DNA of 64,000 nt from Hormiphora californensis (Eukaryota; Ctenophora; Tentaculata; Cydippida; Pleurobrachiidae): contig CM035352.1 in the NCBI GenBank assembly GCA_020137815.1, positions 8,982,416 through 9,046,415 of the forward strand. Direction: 5' to 3'. Below the pieces are notes generated by a model, which made no database searches, had not been told where the DNA came from, and worked only from the letters and a program-made list of their open reading frames with translations. Positions within the stretch are counted from its first letter, which is position 1. The number at the start of each line of letters is the position of its first letter. The translations under genes and the position numbers were made by a program. Positions 36,101-45,306 of this stretch are shown here, piece by piece.

Positions 36101-37595
36101 ACTGTGTTGTGATTGGCTAATGGAGGTCACGTGTCACCAATACTGTGCTGTGATTGGCTAATGTTACCTAGAACGGAGGAGAGGCCGACCATTGCCAAAC
36201 CCACCATCACAAATGCCATTCCTATCCAGTTAGTAGGGTAGAGACGCCGTTTTAGGAAGATTACCTGTAATGATACCCTGGATTAGTCCACAACTGGGGT
36301 CTGTGGGCCCGGGGTGGGGGAGGGGGGTGGGGGCTGTAATACTACAACTAAGTGGTAGTAGTATCTGACTGTGGTCTGGAATCCCCTTGTATTAGTGTAC
36401 TTTCTTTAGTTTCCATGTGATGCAATGTATTAGGCTCACCGATAGAATCCCCGCAAACACTATGATAGCTCCTCTAAGCATCTGCCACACAGAGGCCGGT
36501 ACATACAGCAGACCAATACCAGATAAAGTTGTACCAATCAGATCACAGCATGTTGGTAACACGAATATACCAGTCAGAACCCGCCTGGAACATGTTTTTA
36601 AGTGAGTCAGGGGAGAGATAGACAGAAAATGCCCCGGGGGGCTTGCTGAAGTTTTTGTACTTCCCCCCTCGCACTACTTCCTCCTCTATGGCAGTGTTAC
36701 CATCCTCCATGTACCCTCTCCCCACACTGCACCACCCCCCCCCCCTCACCCTCCACCCCGCCCTCCACCCCAACGCCCCACCCCCGCACCCACCCGCCCT
36801 CCACCACCGCACCCCCTCCACCCCCAACCGCCCCCGCCCCCTCCACCCAGCCCCCCTCCACTACTTACTCAGGTTCCTCCTCTCCCTCCTCCTGGATGGC
36901 AGTGTTCCCACCCGCCCTCCACCCAACCGCCCCGCACCCCCTCCACCCCCAACCGCCCCAGCCCCCTCCACTACTTACTCAGGCGATTCCGAAGTAAGTA
37001 AGAAGTAAAGTAACCTCCACCCGCCCTCCACCCCACCGCCCCGCCCTCCACCCGCACCCCTCCACTACTTACTCAGGTTCCTCCTCTCCCTCCTCCTGGA
37101 TTGCTGTGTTCCCATCCTCCCTGTACCCACCCTCCACCCAACCCCCTCCAAGGCCGCCCGCGCCCCCCATCTCCCCCTCCACCCCGCCCCCCCCCCCGCA
37201 CCCACCCGCCCTCCACCCCACCCCCTCCACTACTTACTCAGGCGATTCCTCTACCTCCTCCTGGATGGCTGTGTTACCATCACTTGATGACTTTCTCTTC
37301 CGTCGCTGCCACTCGTACACAAACAGACACAATGCCTCACCATAGAACATCAGCAGGGTCTGAGAGAGGGGGATTGTTTAGTTAGGGTGGGATGATTAAT
37401 TAATTATGAAATTGAAAAGAAAATCAAATCTCTCTATCTCCTAACCTGGAACCAGGGATGGTTAAACTTGTGCTCTTCTCCATACTTCCCCGCTGCCACA
37501 CTGTCGTTCTGCGCCTTCTTGGTGAGGGTGTTGAATGAACCTGTAACCAACATACCCACCACGAGTATAACTGTGTAGAGTTGGATAGAGGCCAT
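30117..37595 (-). CDS. SLC35F6: Solute carrier family 35 member F6-like transporter, nine exons
   Basis: Exons (minus strand): 37595-37446, 37359-37238, 36584-36440, 36264-36168, 36068-35923, 31873-31745, 31552-31463, 30776-30658, 30300-30117. All introns are GT-AG, phases agree, and the sum is 1182 bp (393 residues; human is about 371). Recognisable blocks: VVGMLVTGSFNTLTKKAQND at the start, LPTCCDLIGTTLSGIGLLYV, WQMLRGAIIVFAG, QMVIEEIFIKKHNVPPVQ, IAFYNFFGLSVTK and LGTLLYNEIIY. The family is a multi-pass drug/metabolite-type transporter of lysosomal and mitochondrial membranes. Intron 5 (4.05 kb) contains a complete retrotransposon frame. Five exon boundaries are accompanied by nearby copies of the exon edge with its splice site. 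Residues 30-40 of exon 2 are Glu-rich. Confidence 0.9.
30301..30480 (-). repeat. Echo of the last-exon acceptor of SLC35F6
   Basis: On the minus strand the last exon follows CCCCATGCCAG and begins GTACGGATTCCTC. A second copy of this acceptor and exon start lies at about 30387-30413 (top strand GAGGAATCCGTACCTGGCAT). Poly-G runs and GTTACCATGG words surround both copies. Confidence 0.7.
30975..31475 (-). repeat. Array of about 13 copies of the exon 7 splice donor of SLC35F6
   Basis: Exon 7 ends GTTACCAAG and the intron begins GTAAAACTCAGTAG. The intron continues as tandem units, each containing GTTACCAAGGTAAAACTCAG or close variants and each preceded by GTTACCATG-type sequence. Every unit reproduces the last nine exon bases and the donor. 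The same units match the RFX X-box consensus (GTNRCC, two bases, RGYAAC) as GTTACCATGGTTAC or GTAACCATGGTAAC. Unit lengths vary between about 33 and 44 bp. Confidence 0.8.
31674..31745 (-). repeat. Echo of the exon 6 end and donor of SLC35F6
   Basis: On the minus strand exon 6 ends AATTGATGCAGTCGCACAG and its intron starts GTAATTAGTTAGATAATTAC. About 64 bp downstream in the intron the same 19 exon bases plus the donor recur without change (top strand ACCTGTGCGACTGCATCAATT at 31681-31701, allowing for shared edges). Confidence 0.8.
31995..35453 (-). mobile_element. Non-LTR-type retrotransposon inserted in SLC35F6 intron 5, sense orientation
   Basis: The element occupies most of the intron and has a single long intact frame. 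A related, truncated copy with the same C-terminal end lies at 60176-61050. The 3' boundary is uncertain: sequence similar between the two copies extends past the stop for a short distance (GATTATA-rich, then AACTTTATATACG), and no poly-A or obvious duplication was identified. The 5' boundary is near or above 35189. Confidence 0.65.
32106..35189 (-). CDS. Retrotransposon polyprotein: PHD finger, reverse transcriptase, restriction-like endonuclease
   Basis: The open frame extends up to 35453, but I choose the methionine at 35189, followed by a hydrophilic start (MVVADNGKKKRNERHS); the extra 88 residues upstream look untranslated. Numbering from the upstream methionine: a PHD-type finger at about 118-172 (CPTC, CDNC, HPTC, CHNC); RT motifs from about 450 (GVRPIGVGEILRR), catalytic ADASNAF near 524-530, TQGDNAAAP near 578, and YADD at 609-612; then a C-terminal zinc motif CACG with LEHCLSC (906-920) and a PD-(D/E)xK-like arrangement RLDVSARG / YTDIRVFN (975-998). 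This order resembles non-LTR elements with a restriction-like endonuclease. It is uninterrupted and may be recently active. Confidence 0.8.
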   Translation of the reverse strand: MVVADNGKKKRNERHSHDETKSTDDTVTNCPTCSTGFVQFTPSWQSILCDNCQSWYHPTCASLSDEQFSNLQLSDAKWFCHNCCLIPDFQQAQPLTASWGALKGQEIEVELLKAYSDIVGWRPNMFKLPKGTSGRALVSEIDRLANAWVNKSDLEQVAILAIHTIGALLLQNPGKRSTAKENKVALTRRLDLWKKGSFSELLSEAREIQKRLRKSGPSKESISRGFSRLMFNGRVGSAMRLVGKAQSEPLEVTPELIAALESKHPPDGPLNRTHLLSSGPAPAFEHVIFDAIGGSDIKKAAKSTRGGCGPSGMTDDLWSRMLCSRAFAREGDNLSNTLARVTRRLCTELIDPSTISSLVSCRLIGLNKNPGVRPIGVGEILRRIVGRTVTQFLKSDIINAAGPLQLAAGQEGGCEAAIHAMNSYWENDECEGILCADASNAFNILNRKTALVNVRFLCPVFSIFLINIYRLPSKLFLYNGKFIMSREGTTQGDNAAAPFYSISLYPLMNDLSSIVEFQMFYADDGASAGSLVNLKRWWDKLCERGPGYGYYPNGAKSVLLVKPQHLSRAQEVFDGTGVVVTVDGVRYLGSPIGTADFKATFVSGKVDEWCRQVELLSAIALSEPQCAYSGYSMGLSKKWLFLMRTTSDIGNLFDPLEEAISNSFIPALLGPNLPQHLRSVFALPSRDGGLGIHITPSQADAEFSNSTQATAPLKELILEQRLSIDDERAGRFISDSKEAKSDVVKKKRKIQSTEKESACGNIPENERRLFDEISSRGASSWLTALPLKEHGFVLNKQQFHDALLLRYNLPFQNIPLSCACGKVNTLEHCLSCALGGYVYMRHNNIRDLTANILLEAGCKDVEVEPQLLPISGETFNYRSTITENSARLDVSARGVWSPLDKVYTDIRVFNSLAPTNNRQSVDDTFRRHEQEKIRNYNDRVIQVEKATFMPLVFSTTGLMGPKAEVFYKRAATLLSNKTGHTYSDSIRYIRLRLSFCLLKTILISIRGYRGNCFTRFNSYDNDFNLII
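35729..35920 (-). repeat. Echo of SLC35F6 exon 5 end plus donor, followed by 41-bp repeats
   Basis: At 35731-35815 the minus strand repeats the last 83 or so bases of exon 5 with its donor. The copy differs from the exon at five codons, every one at a synonymous third position (CAG/CAA twice, AGC/AGT, ATT/ATC, AAT/AAC). Between the exon and the echo are two and a half units of a 41-bp repeat built around CTGTGATTGGCTAATGGAGG and GTCACGTGACACC, which also fills intron 4. Confidence 0.85.
36645..37237 (-). repeat. C/T-rich intron 2 of SLC35F6 with echoes of exon 2 end and donor
   Basis: On the minus strand exon 2 ends with codons for DGNTAIQEEVEESPE and a GTAAGTAGTGGAGG donor. Similar exon tails with CCTGAGTAAGTAGTGGAGG recur at about 37066-37112 and 36863-36910; a shorter tail with the donor lies at 36966-36985, and a more diverged one without it at about 36690-36712. 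Most differences between tails are at third codon positions. The rest is simple CCACCC-rich sequence. Confidence 0.75.
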
Positions 37596-37609
37596 ATTGT
37601 ATAGTCTAG

Positions 37610-37816
37610 CATTGGGGGATGATTCGTTAGTTGGATAGAGGCCATTATATTAGTAGCTAACATTGGGGGGGGGGGGGATTCGTTAGTTGGATAGAGGCCA
37701 TATCAGTAGCTATTAGAAGGGGGATGATTCGTTAGTTGGATAGAGGCCATTATATTAGTAGCTAACATTGGGGGGGGGGATTCGTTAGTTGGATAGAGGC
37801 CATAACGTCTAACATT
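37610..37816 (-). repeat. Echoes of the SLC35F6 start-codon region upstream of exon 1
   Basis: The first codons of the gene are ATGGCCTCTATCCAACT. This segment recurs four more times just upstream (top strand AGTTGGATAGAGGCCAT at about 37631, 37685, 37735 and 37788), separated by GATTCGTT and poly-G tracts. Three of the copies preserve an ATG or ATATG context, creating upstream start codons that would lead out of frame. Confidence 0.8.
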
Positions 37817-40136
<2,320 letters not shown>

Positions 40137-40270
40137 GTAGTTTAGTAACTAATTCGGTTTTTCAGGACTATTTGTCGTTTATTTCAACATTTTGAATAGG
40201 GTGAATTAATACTGTATAACAGATATATATTTTGTCAGCACTTGGTTAACATTCACATTTCTTACACAGA

Positions 40271-41044
40271 ATGAAAGTCCTACTTTTGTTACTGATTGTT
40301 GCAACTCTGGCAGCTGCAAACCGGCACTGTGGCACCGGTCCACTGCAGAAGGATTACAGGGGTACAATTGCCAAAACTAAATCAGGGCTAAAATGCCAAA
40401 AGTGGACCAGCCAAAGTCCTCATAATCACAGCAGAAACCCAGAAAAGTAAGTGGTGCACACCCCAGAAATCTATACCAGTCGTCTACTATATTTCACTGC
40501 ATCTTACTGTTTCAGGACCCCTAATTCACCATGATCTCAACAAGTTTTATTTCAGGACCCCTAATTCACCCCTAATTTCAGGACCCCAGGAACTGCTCCT
40601 TCATCAAACCAATTATTTCAGGACCCCAGGAACTGATCCTTCATCAAACCAATTATTTCAGGACCCCAGGAACTGCTCCTTCATCAAACCAATTATTTCA
40701 GGACCCCAGGAACTGCTCCTTCATCAAACCAATTATTTCAGGACCCCAGGAACTGCTCCTTCATCAAACCAATTATTTCAGGACCCCAGGAACTGCTCCT
40801 TCATCAAACTAATTATTTCAGGACCCCAGGAACTGGTACGGGAGACCACAACTACTGCAGGAATCCAGACAATGAGCCTGAGGGTGCTTGGTGCTACACT
40901 GTCAATCCCAGGGAGAGATGGCAGTACTGTCCCGTTCCTAAATGCGGTCCCGATGGTAGGCCCCCACGTCCTCCTCCCGGTGAACGCCGTGGAGGTCGTG
41001 GAGGTCGTCGTGGAGGCCGCCGTCGTCGTCGTGGTGGGCAGTAG
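40271..41044 (+). CDS. Secreted single-kringle protein with basic tail
   Basis: Exon 1 is 40271-40446 and exon 2 is 40822-41044 (132 residues). A signal peptide [16 protein letters not shown] is followed by one kringle domain: [29 protein letters not shown], then across the junction [20 protein letters not shown] and [11 protein letters not shown]. These are the canonical kringle signatures with six cysteines. The C-terminal tail is Pro/Arg/Gly-rich ([18 protein letters not shown]). Kringles mediate protein binding in secreted proteases and growth factors; no protease domain is present. Exon 2's acceptor is the last of a series of 40-bp repeats, and use of the acceptor three units upstream would stay in frame. 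Not assignable to a named gene. Confidence 0.85.
40506..40821 (+). repeat. 40-bp tandem repeat carrying the exon 2 acceptor of the kringle gene
   Basis: The unit AATTATTTCAGGACCCCAGG then AACTGCTCCTTCATCAAACC occurs with AG at 40581, 40621, 40661, 40701, 40741, 40781 and 40821, the last being the acceptor that gives an intact kringle. Shorter copies TTTCAGGACCCCTAATTCAC precede at about 40514 and 40553. Each unit holds a pyrimidine-containing 3' splice site plus the first bases of exon 2. Confidence 0.85.
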
Positions 41045-41559
41045 GCCCCCTCGCCTAGAGGATAGGAGCAAGCTGAGCTGTTTGAGCAGATCATGTGGAC
41101 CCACTCCTTCTCCCCCCTGAGGAATGTAATTGAAATACTATTTAGTAGATTTGATCATTTCAACTGAATTTCTGCTGTTTCAAGCCGTCTTAATATTATT
41201 CATATGTCTCACTGAGGATGCACTGATCAAACAACGAATCACAACAAGGTGCACCCCCCTGGAGCTGCACTGATCAAACAACAAGGTGGAGGTGGGTACG
41301 AGTTGTCCCCTCTCTTAAAGTAACATCGTGAGAGAGGACAGCACATGAGCGAGAGAAAAGATATCATACCCAAAGTGTAGTCACAGGGTGTGGGAGGTGG
41401 TACAGACAGAACACCTTATCTTAAACAAGACTTGTAATAAGAGAAGAACAGGAATCAAACTTCATACACACAATCACATGACATATAATAGGGAGTATAA
41501 AAAACAAAATCAACGATTATCAAAATTAAAACAAGATCTGAACTAGAGAGTCTTTGACT

Positions 41560-43019
41560 TCAGTTTTGGTTTTGAAGGGCAAGTTTAGCCTTCTCCAGCT
41601 CAATCAATAGTTCATAATACTGATCTAGGGACATCTCCATGGCAACGGATTCTGTGTTCCCATTTTCATCTTTCAGACCCAGGTCCATCTAAACAAGGAA
41701 TAATGATTTGTGAGTTAATGAAGCTGAGTGACTTATAAAGGAGTGTTAATGAATTAATGAATTCATTAGCGAGAAAAATTTCTCGAATCGCATTTTCTTT
41801 ATATGTACAATAAAATTTCTCGAATCACATTTTCTAAGCGAGAAAATTTCTCGAATCATAATTTTTAAGCGAAAAAATTTCTCAAATTGCATTTTCTTTA
41901 CAATAAAATTTCTCGAATCACATTTTCTAAGCGAGAAAATTTCTCGAATCGCAATTGTGCTTGCCTAGGAGGGTTAGAAGTTCTATTTTCTCGCTTAGAA
42001 ATTGCGAATCGAGACATTTTATCGCTAAGAAATCGGGATTTGAGAAATCTTCTCGCATAGAAACTACGATTCGAGAAATTTTCTCGCTTAGAAATTGCGA
42101 ATCAAGACATTTTATCGCTAAGAAATTGTGCACAATTTTGTTATGTTCTAACTTAGAACATAACAAAATTGTTTCTATGCGAGAAGATTTCTCAAATCCC
42201 AATTTCTTAGCGATAAAATGTCTCGATTCGCAATTTCTAAGCGAGAAAATTTCTCGAATCGTAGTTTCTAAGCGAGATGATTTCTCAAATCGCAATTTCT
42301 AAGCGAGAAAATTCTCGAATCAGAATTTCTAAGCGAGACATTTTTTCGAATCGCAATTTCTAAGCGAGAAACTTTCTCAAATCGTATTTTCTAAGCGAGA
42401 AAATTTCTCGAATCATAATTTCTAAGCGAGAAAATTTCTCGAATCACAATTTGTTAGCGATAACATTTCTCGAATCGCAATTTCTAAGCGAGAAAATTTC
42501 TCGAATCAGAATTTCTAAGCGAGACATTTTTTCGAATCGCAATTTCTAAGCGAGAAACTTTCTCAAATCGTATTTTCTAAGCGAGAAAATTTCTCGAATC
42601 GTAGTTTCTTAGCGAGAAGATTTCTCAAATCGCAATTTCTAAGCGAGAAAATTTCTCCAATCAGAATTTCTAAGCGAGACGTTTTCTCGAATCCGAATTT
42701 CTTGGCGAGAAAATTTCTCGAATCGCAATTTCTAAGCGAGAAAATTTCTCGACTGCAGCAATTTCTAAGCGAGAAACTTTCTCGAATCGCAATTTCTAAG
42801 CGAGAATCGTATTTTACTATCCAGATGTGAATAAAATGACTAAATTAATGTTTACATATTTGGTTTGGTTGGTGAAATGGTGATGTGAGAGATAATGTCT
42901 GTTACCATGGTTACTGTGTGTTACTGTACCTGTACAAAGGTGTCTGTTGGAGCAACATTTGATTTTGAGGCGACAGTTACACCCCACTTCCATTTCACAT
43001 CACATACCTCCCTGGACAT
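41560..43019 (-). CDS. COMMD6: Short COMM-domain protein (COMMD6-like), two exons
   Basis: Exons are 43019-42930 (90 bp) and 41688-41560 (129 bp), giving 72 residues. The protein is a lone COMM domain: MSREVCDVKWKWGVTVASKS, then VDLG-like MDLGLKDENGNTESVAMEM and SLDQYYELLIELEKAKLAL. The W-K-W-G-V-T start and the final amphipathic helix are family signatures. Human COMMD6 is also nearly only this domain; the helix end also resembles COMMD7, so orthology is tentative. COMMD proteins act in the Commander endosomal recycling complex. The single 1.24-kb intron is almost entirely a GCGAGAAAATTTCTCG repeat with a large inverted repeat. The gene begins 143 bp after the KDM8 stop on the same strand. 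Confidence 0.7.
41756..42815. repeat. Palindromic-unit minisatellite with large inverted repeat in the COMMD6-like intron
   Basis: Roughly 30-bp units built from AATTTCTAAGCGAGAAAATTTCTCGAATCG-type sequence (two parts: AATTTCTAAGCGAG and AAAATTTCTCGAATCG) fill the stretch. The core GCGAGAAAATTTCTCG is itself a palindrome. From about 41975 to 42125 units are in the reverse orientation and mirror 42165-42310 around the centre GTTATGTTCTAACTTAGAAC at 42138-42157. Frames across it are artefacts. Confidence 0.9.
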
Positions 43020-43161
43020 GGCTAAAATATGGAAAGGTGGGGACTGGGGAAACACACCAATATGGCTAAAAATAGATCTACTGTAACATAAAGGAAATTA
43101 TATGAAGTTAAATTAAACAAAACTACTCCTGTTCTTAAAAACAAAAGGCTGACACGCCATG

Positions 43162-44583
43162 TTATTTCATAGATTCCTTCCACCATTGACTGACACTAAA
43201 ACTAACACTCAGTGATCTAACATGATGCCACCAATGTAGTGGTATATACAACACATCCCCCGGACCAACCTCTACATACCACGCCTGCTCCTTTATAAAA
43301 TCAGATTCCACGTCAAGTTGACTAGTGTTGCTAAGCAACGTAGACTCGTGAGCTGCCATGGCTTCAACCCTACCAAACATGATAAACCGTTTGTGGCCGT
43401 GGATCTGACAGAACAGATTATGATATCTGTCATGATGAAGGGGTGACACAGTACCCGCAGGACCGAACCAGCATTGATCGACACTATTCTCGCTGAACAA
43501 ACTGATATAGTCAAGGGGTGCTATATCGTTACGTAACGAGGGTATGTGATGAAACAAATCGAACTGAGCGAGATACCCAACGGAGTTATCAGCTGAACAG
43601 ACGTGCTCCTTCACAAACATTTCCATCGTCATTAGTTTTTGTGTCCAATTTGCGCTGGTGTAGGAAGATCCAACCTCGACAGGAACTGTTCTATCACCGA
43701 ACCTGTCAACAAAATACTGAGGTGTCCATTTGGAGAGGGCAATCCAATGGTCGATCACACCTCGCATCACAAAGGGTTTCCCCACTTGAACCAGTTGTAC
43801 AAAACCCTCCATTGATGGCTGGTGATGAATCGGGACAGTGACGATATCGTTCAAATTCTGAAATGATGGGACTGGATTGGGTATTGGAGGTATCTCTACT
43901 ACTAAATGTCTGGTATTGTTTCTGGATAGATCTTTCTGCAGGAGATCGGCTATTTCCTGAGTGAACTGTTCGTTTTGAAGAGGAGCACCCATAATCAGAC
44001 CCATATCGCAATGTAACAAGGCAGCCTTGGTGACGTCACTTGGTGTTGCCTTGGTGACGTCACTTGGTGTTGCCTTGGTGACGTCACTAAGTGTTGTTGC
44101 CATGGTGACACAACTTGGTGTTGCCATGGTGTCACAACTTGTTGTTGCCATGGTGTCACAACTTGGTGTTGCCATGGTGTCACAACTTGTTGTTGCTATG
44201 GTGTCACAACTTGGTGTTGCCATGGTGTCACAACTTGTTGTTGCCTTGGCGACACCACAACTCGTCATTGTAAGGGTTGCCTCCATGAGTCGCGCTACAC
44301 GATACATAACCCTATACACCTCTGCAACATCCTTCCAATGACCAATATTCAACCTCTCCCACAGTAAATCTCTCAGAACACCACACTCGAAAAGAGCAGT
44401 TGATAATAATCCTTTGGTGCCACCCACCTCATCAGACTGATTAGAAGATAAGATGTCTGTTGTGATGCTGATGCAGTCTCGGAACACTGCTGAGACGTGA
44501 TCATGATCAGGAAGTAGTTTAGTCAGGTTTGTAGTGTAGAACTGAAGGGCATCTAGGGAGATTCTCTTGATCTTGTCACCCAT
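43162..44583 (-). CDS. KDM8: JmjC-domain 2-oxoglutarate oxygenase, KDM8/JMJD5 orthologue
   Basis: A single uninterrupted frame of 473 residues (human about 416). The JmjC domain shows RTVPVEVGSSYTSANWTQ, VGYLAQFDLFHHIPSL, WFGPAGTVSPLHHD, LSNTSQLDVES and HHVRSLSVSFSVSQWW, which match JMJD5 closely. The Fe(II) ligands are expected to be H383, D385 and H453; all are present. The family hydroxylates or cleaves arginyl substrates using Fe(II) and 2-oxoglutarate. Residues about 105-190 are a repeat of TSCDTMATP and SDVTKATP units, a coding minisatellite between the N-terminal helical part and the catalytic domain that accounts for the extra length. Lack of introns beside intron-rich neighbours is notable. 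Confidence 0.92.
   Translation of the reverse strand: MGDKIKRISLDALQFYTTNLTKLLPDHDHVSAVFRDCISITTDILSSNQSDEVGGTKGLLSTALFECGVLRDLLWERLNIGHWKDVAEVYRVMYRVARLMEATLTMTSCGVAKATTSCDTMATPSCDTIATTSCDTMATPSCDTMATTSCDTMATPSCVTMATTLSDVTKATPSDVTKATPSDVTKAALLHCDMGLIMGAPLQNEQFTQEIADLLQKDLSRNNTRHLVVEIPPIPNPVPSFQNLNDIVTVPIHHQPSMEGFVQLVQVGKPFVMRGVIDHWIALSKWTPQYFVDRFGDRTVPVEVGSSYTSANWTQKLMTMEMFVKEHVCSADNSVGYLAQFDLFHHIPSLRNDIAPLDYISLFSENSVDQCWFGPAGTVSPLHHDRYHNLFCQIHGHKRFIMFGRVEAMAAHESTLLSNTSQLDVESDFIKEQAWYVEVGPGDVLYIPLHWWHHVRSLSVSFSVSQWWKESMK
44013..44275 (-). repeat. Coding minisatellite inside KDM8
   Basis: 27- to 30-bp units in the DNA encode TSCDTMATP (about seven units) and SDVTKATP (three). The top strand shows GTTGCCATGGTGTCACAACT and GGTGTTGCCTTGGTGACGTC repeated. 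All units keep the frame, so length changes alter the linker only. Confidence 0.85.
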
Positions 44584-44701
44584 TCTACGTGTCTCTAGAT
44601 TTAAAGCGTTGTTGAGTAAGAGGTGGGGGATTCAGCAAGATAAGTGACATAGTTCAACCTAAATTAGGGGTGAAGACTAAATTCTAGAACAAACACAATT
44701 G

Positions 44702-45105
44702 GGGGGGGGGGGGGGTGCAGCCCCAAAAAAATCAAACTTTTTCCGAAACCCAGGATATGGTTGGTTTTTTTTTGGTTTTTTTTGGTTGAAATTTCTTTGA
44801 TTTTTTTTGGTCGTTTTTTATTTTTTTTGGTCGGTTTTGATTTTTTTGAATTTTTGTGATCGTTTTTGAATTTTTTTGATCGTTTTTGAATTTTTTTGAT
44901 CTTTTTTGATTTTTTTAAATGTTTAATGTTGAACAAAAAATCAAAAACGATCAAATAAAATAAAAAACGATCAAAAAAGTTCAAAAAAATCAAAAACGAT
45001 CAAAAAAAATTAAAAAAAATAAAAAAAATAAAAAACGACCAAAAAATCAACACTTTTGAAAATCCAGGGTATGGTTGGTTGTTTTTTTGGGCTGCACCCC
45101 CCCCC
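44702..45105. mobile_element. 404-bp MITE with 8-bp target duplication
   Basis: The element starts with a run of G and GTGCAGCCCCAAAAAAA and ends TTTTTTTGGGCTGCAC and a run of C. CACAATTG flanks both sides (44694-44701 and 45106-45113), although one base on each side could belong to the G/C run. An 8-bp duplication suggests a hAT-type or similar transposase. The inside is made of GATCGTTTTTGA-like words on the left and their complements on the right, so the whole folds back. Confidence 0.75.
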
Positions 45106-45306
45106 CACAATTGCTACTTGAGCTTACAAATGCAATAATGTTCGAAACAAATTCAAATTCAAACTAAACTTATAGTTGCTGGGTTCTTCAATATACAAAC
45201 ACCCATACACTCTTAGTTCTTACATTCTCAAATACTGTTTATCACACACGTCTCTCTATATATCGGCAATCTCTTTAGCTGAGGGTCACATCAGCTTCTA
45301 GTTTGT

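Noticed and set aside
36543-36827. Additional SLC35F6 exon ending in SLKNMF
   Set aside because: Exon 2 joins exon 3 directly in phase and matches the family alignment; this segment looks like a diverged exon 2 tail plus intron.
40778-41120. Alternative-frame ORFs over kringle exon 2
   Set aside because: The frame with the full kringle cysteine pattern and correct splice phase is the coding one; the others are shadows.
41927-42302. ORFs over the GCGAGAAAATTTCTCG repeat
   Set aside because: They are repeat-derived, nearly identical on both strands because the unit is palindromic, and lie in an intron.
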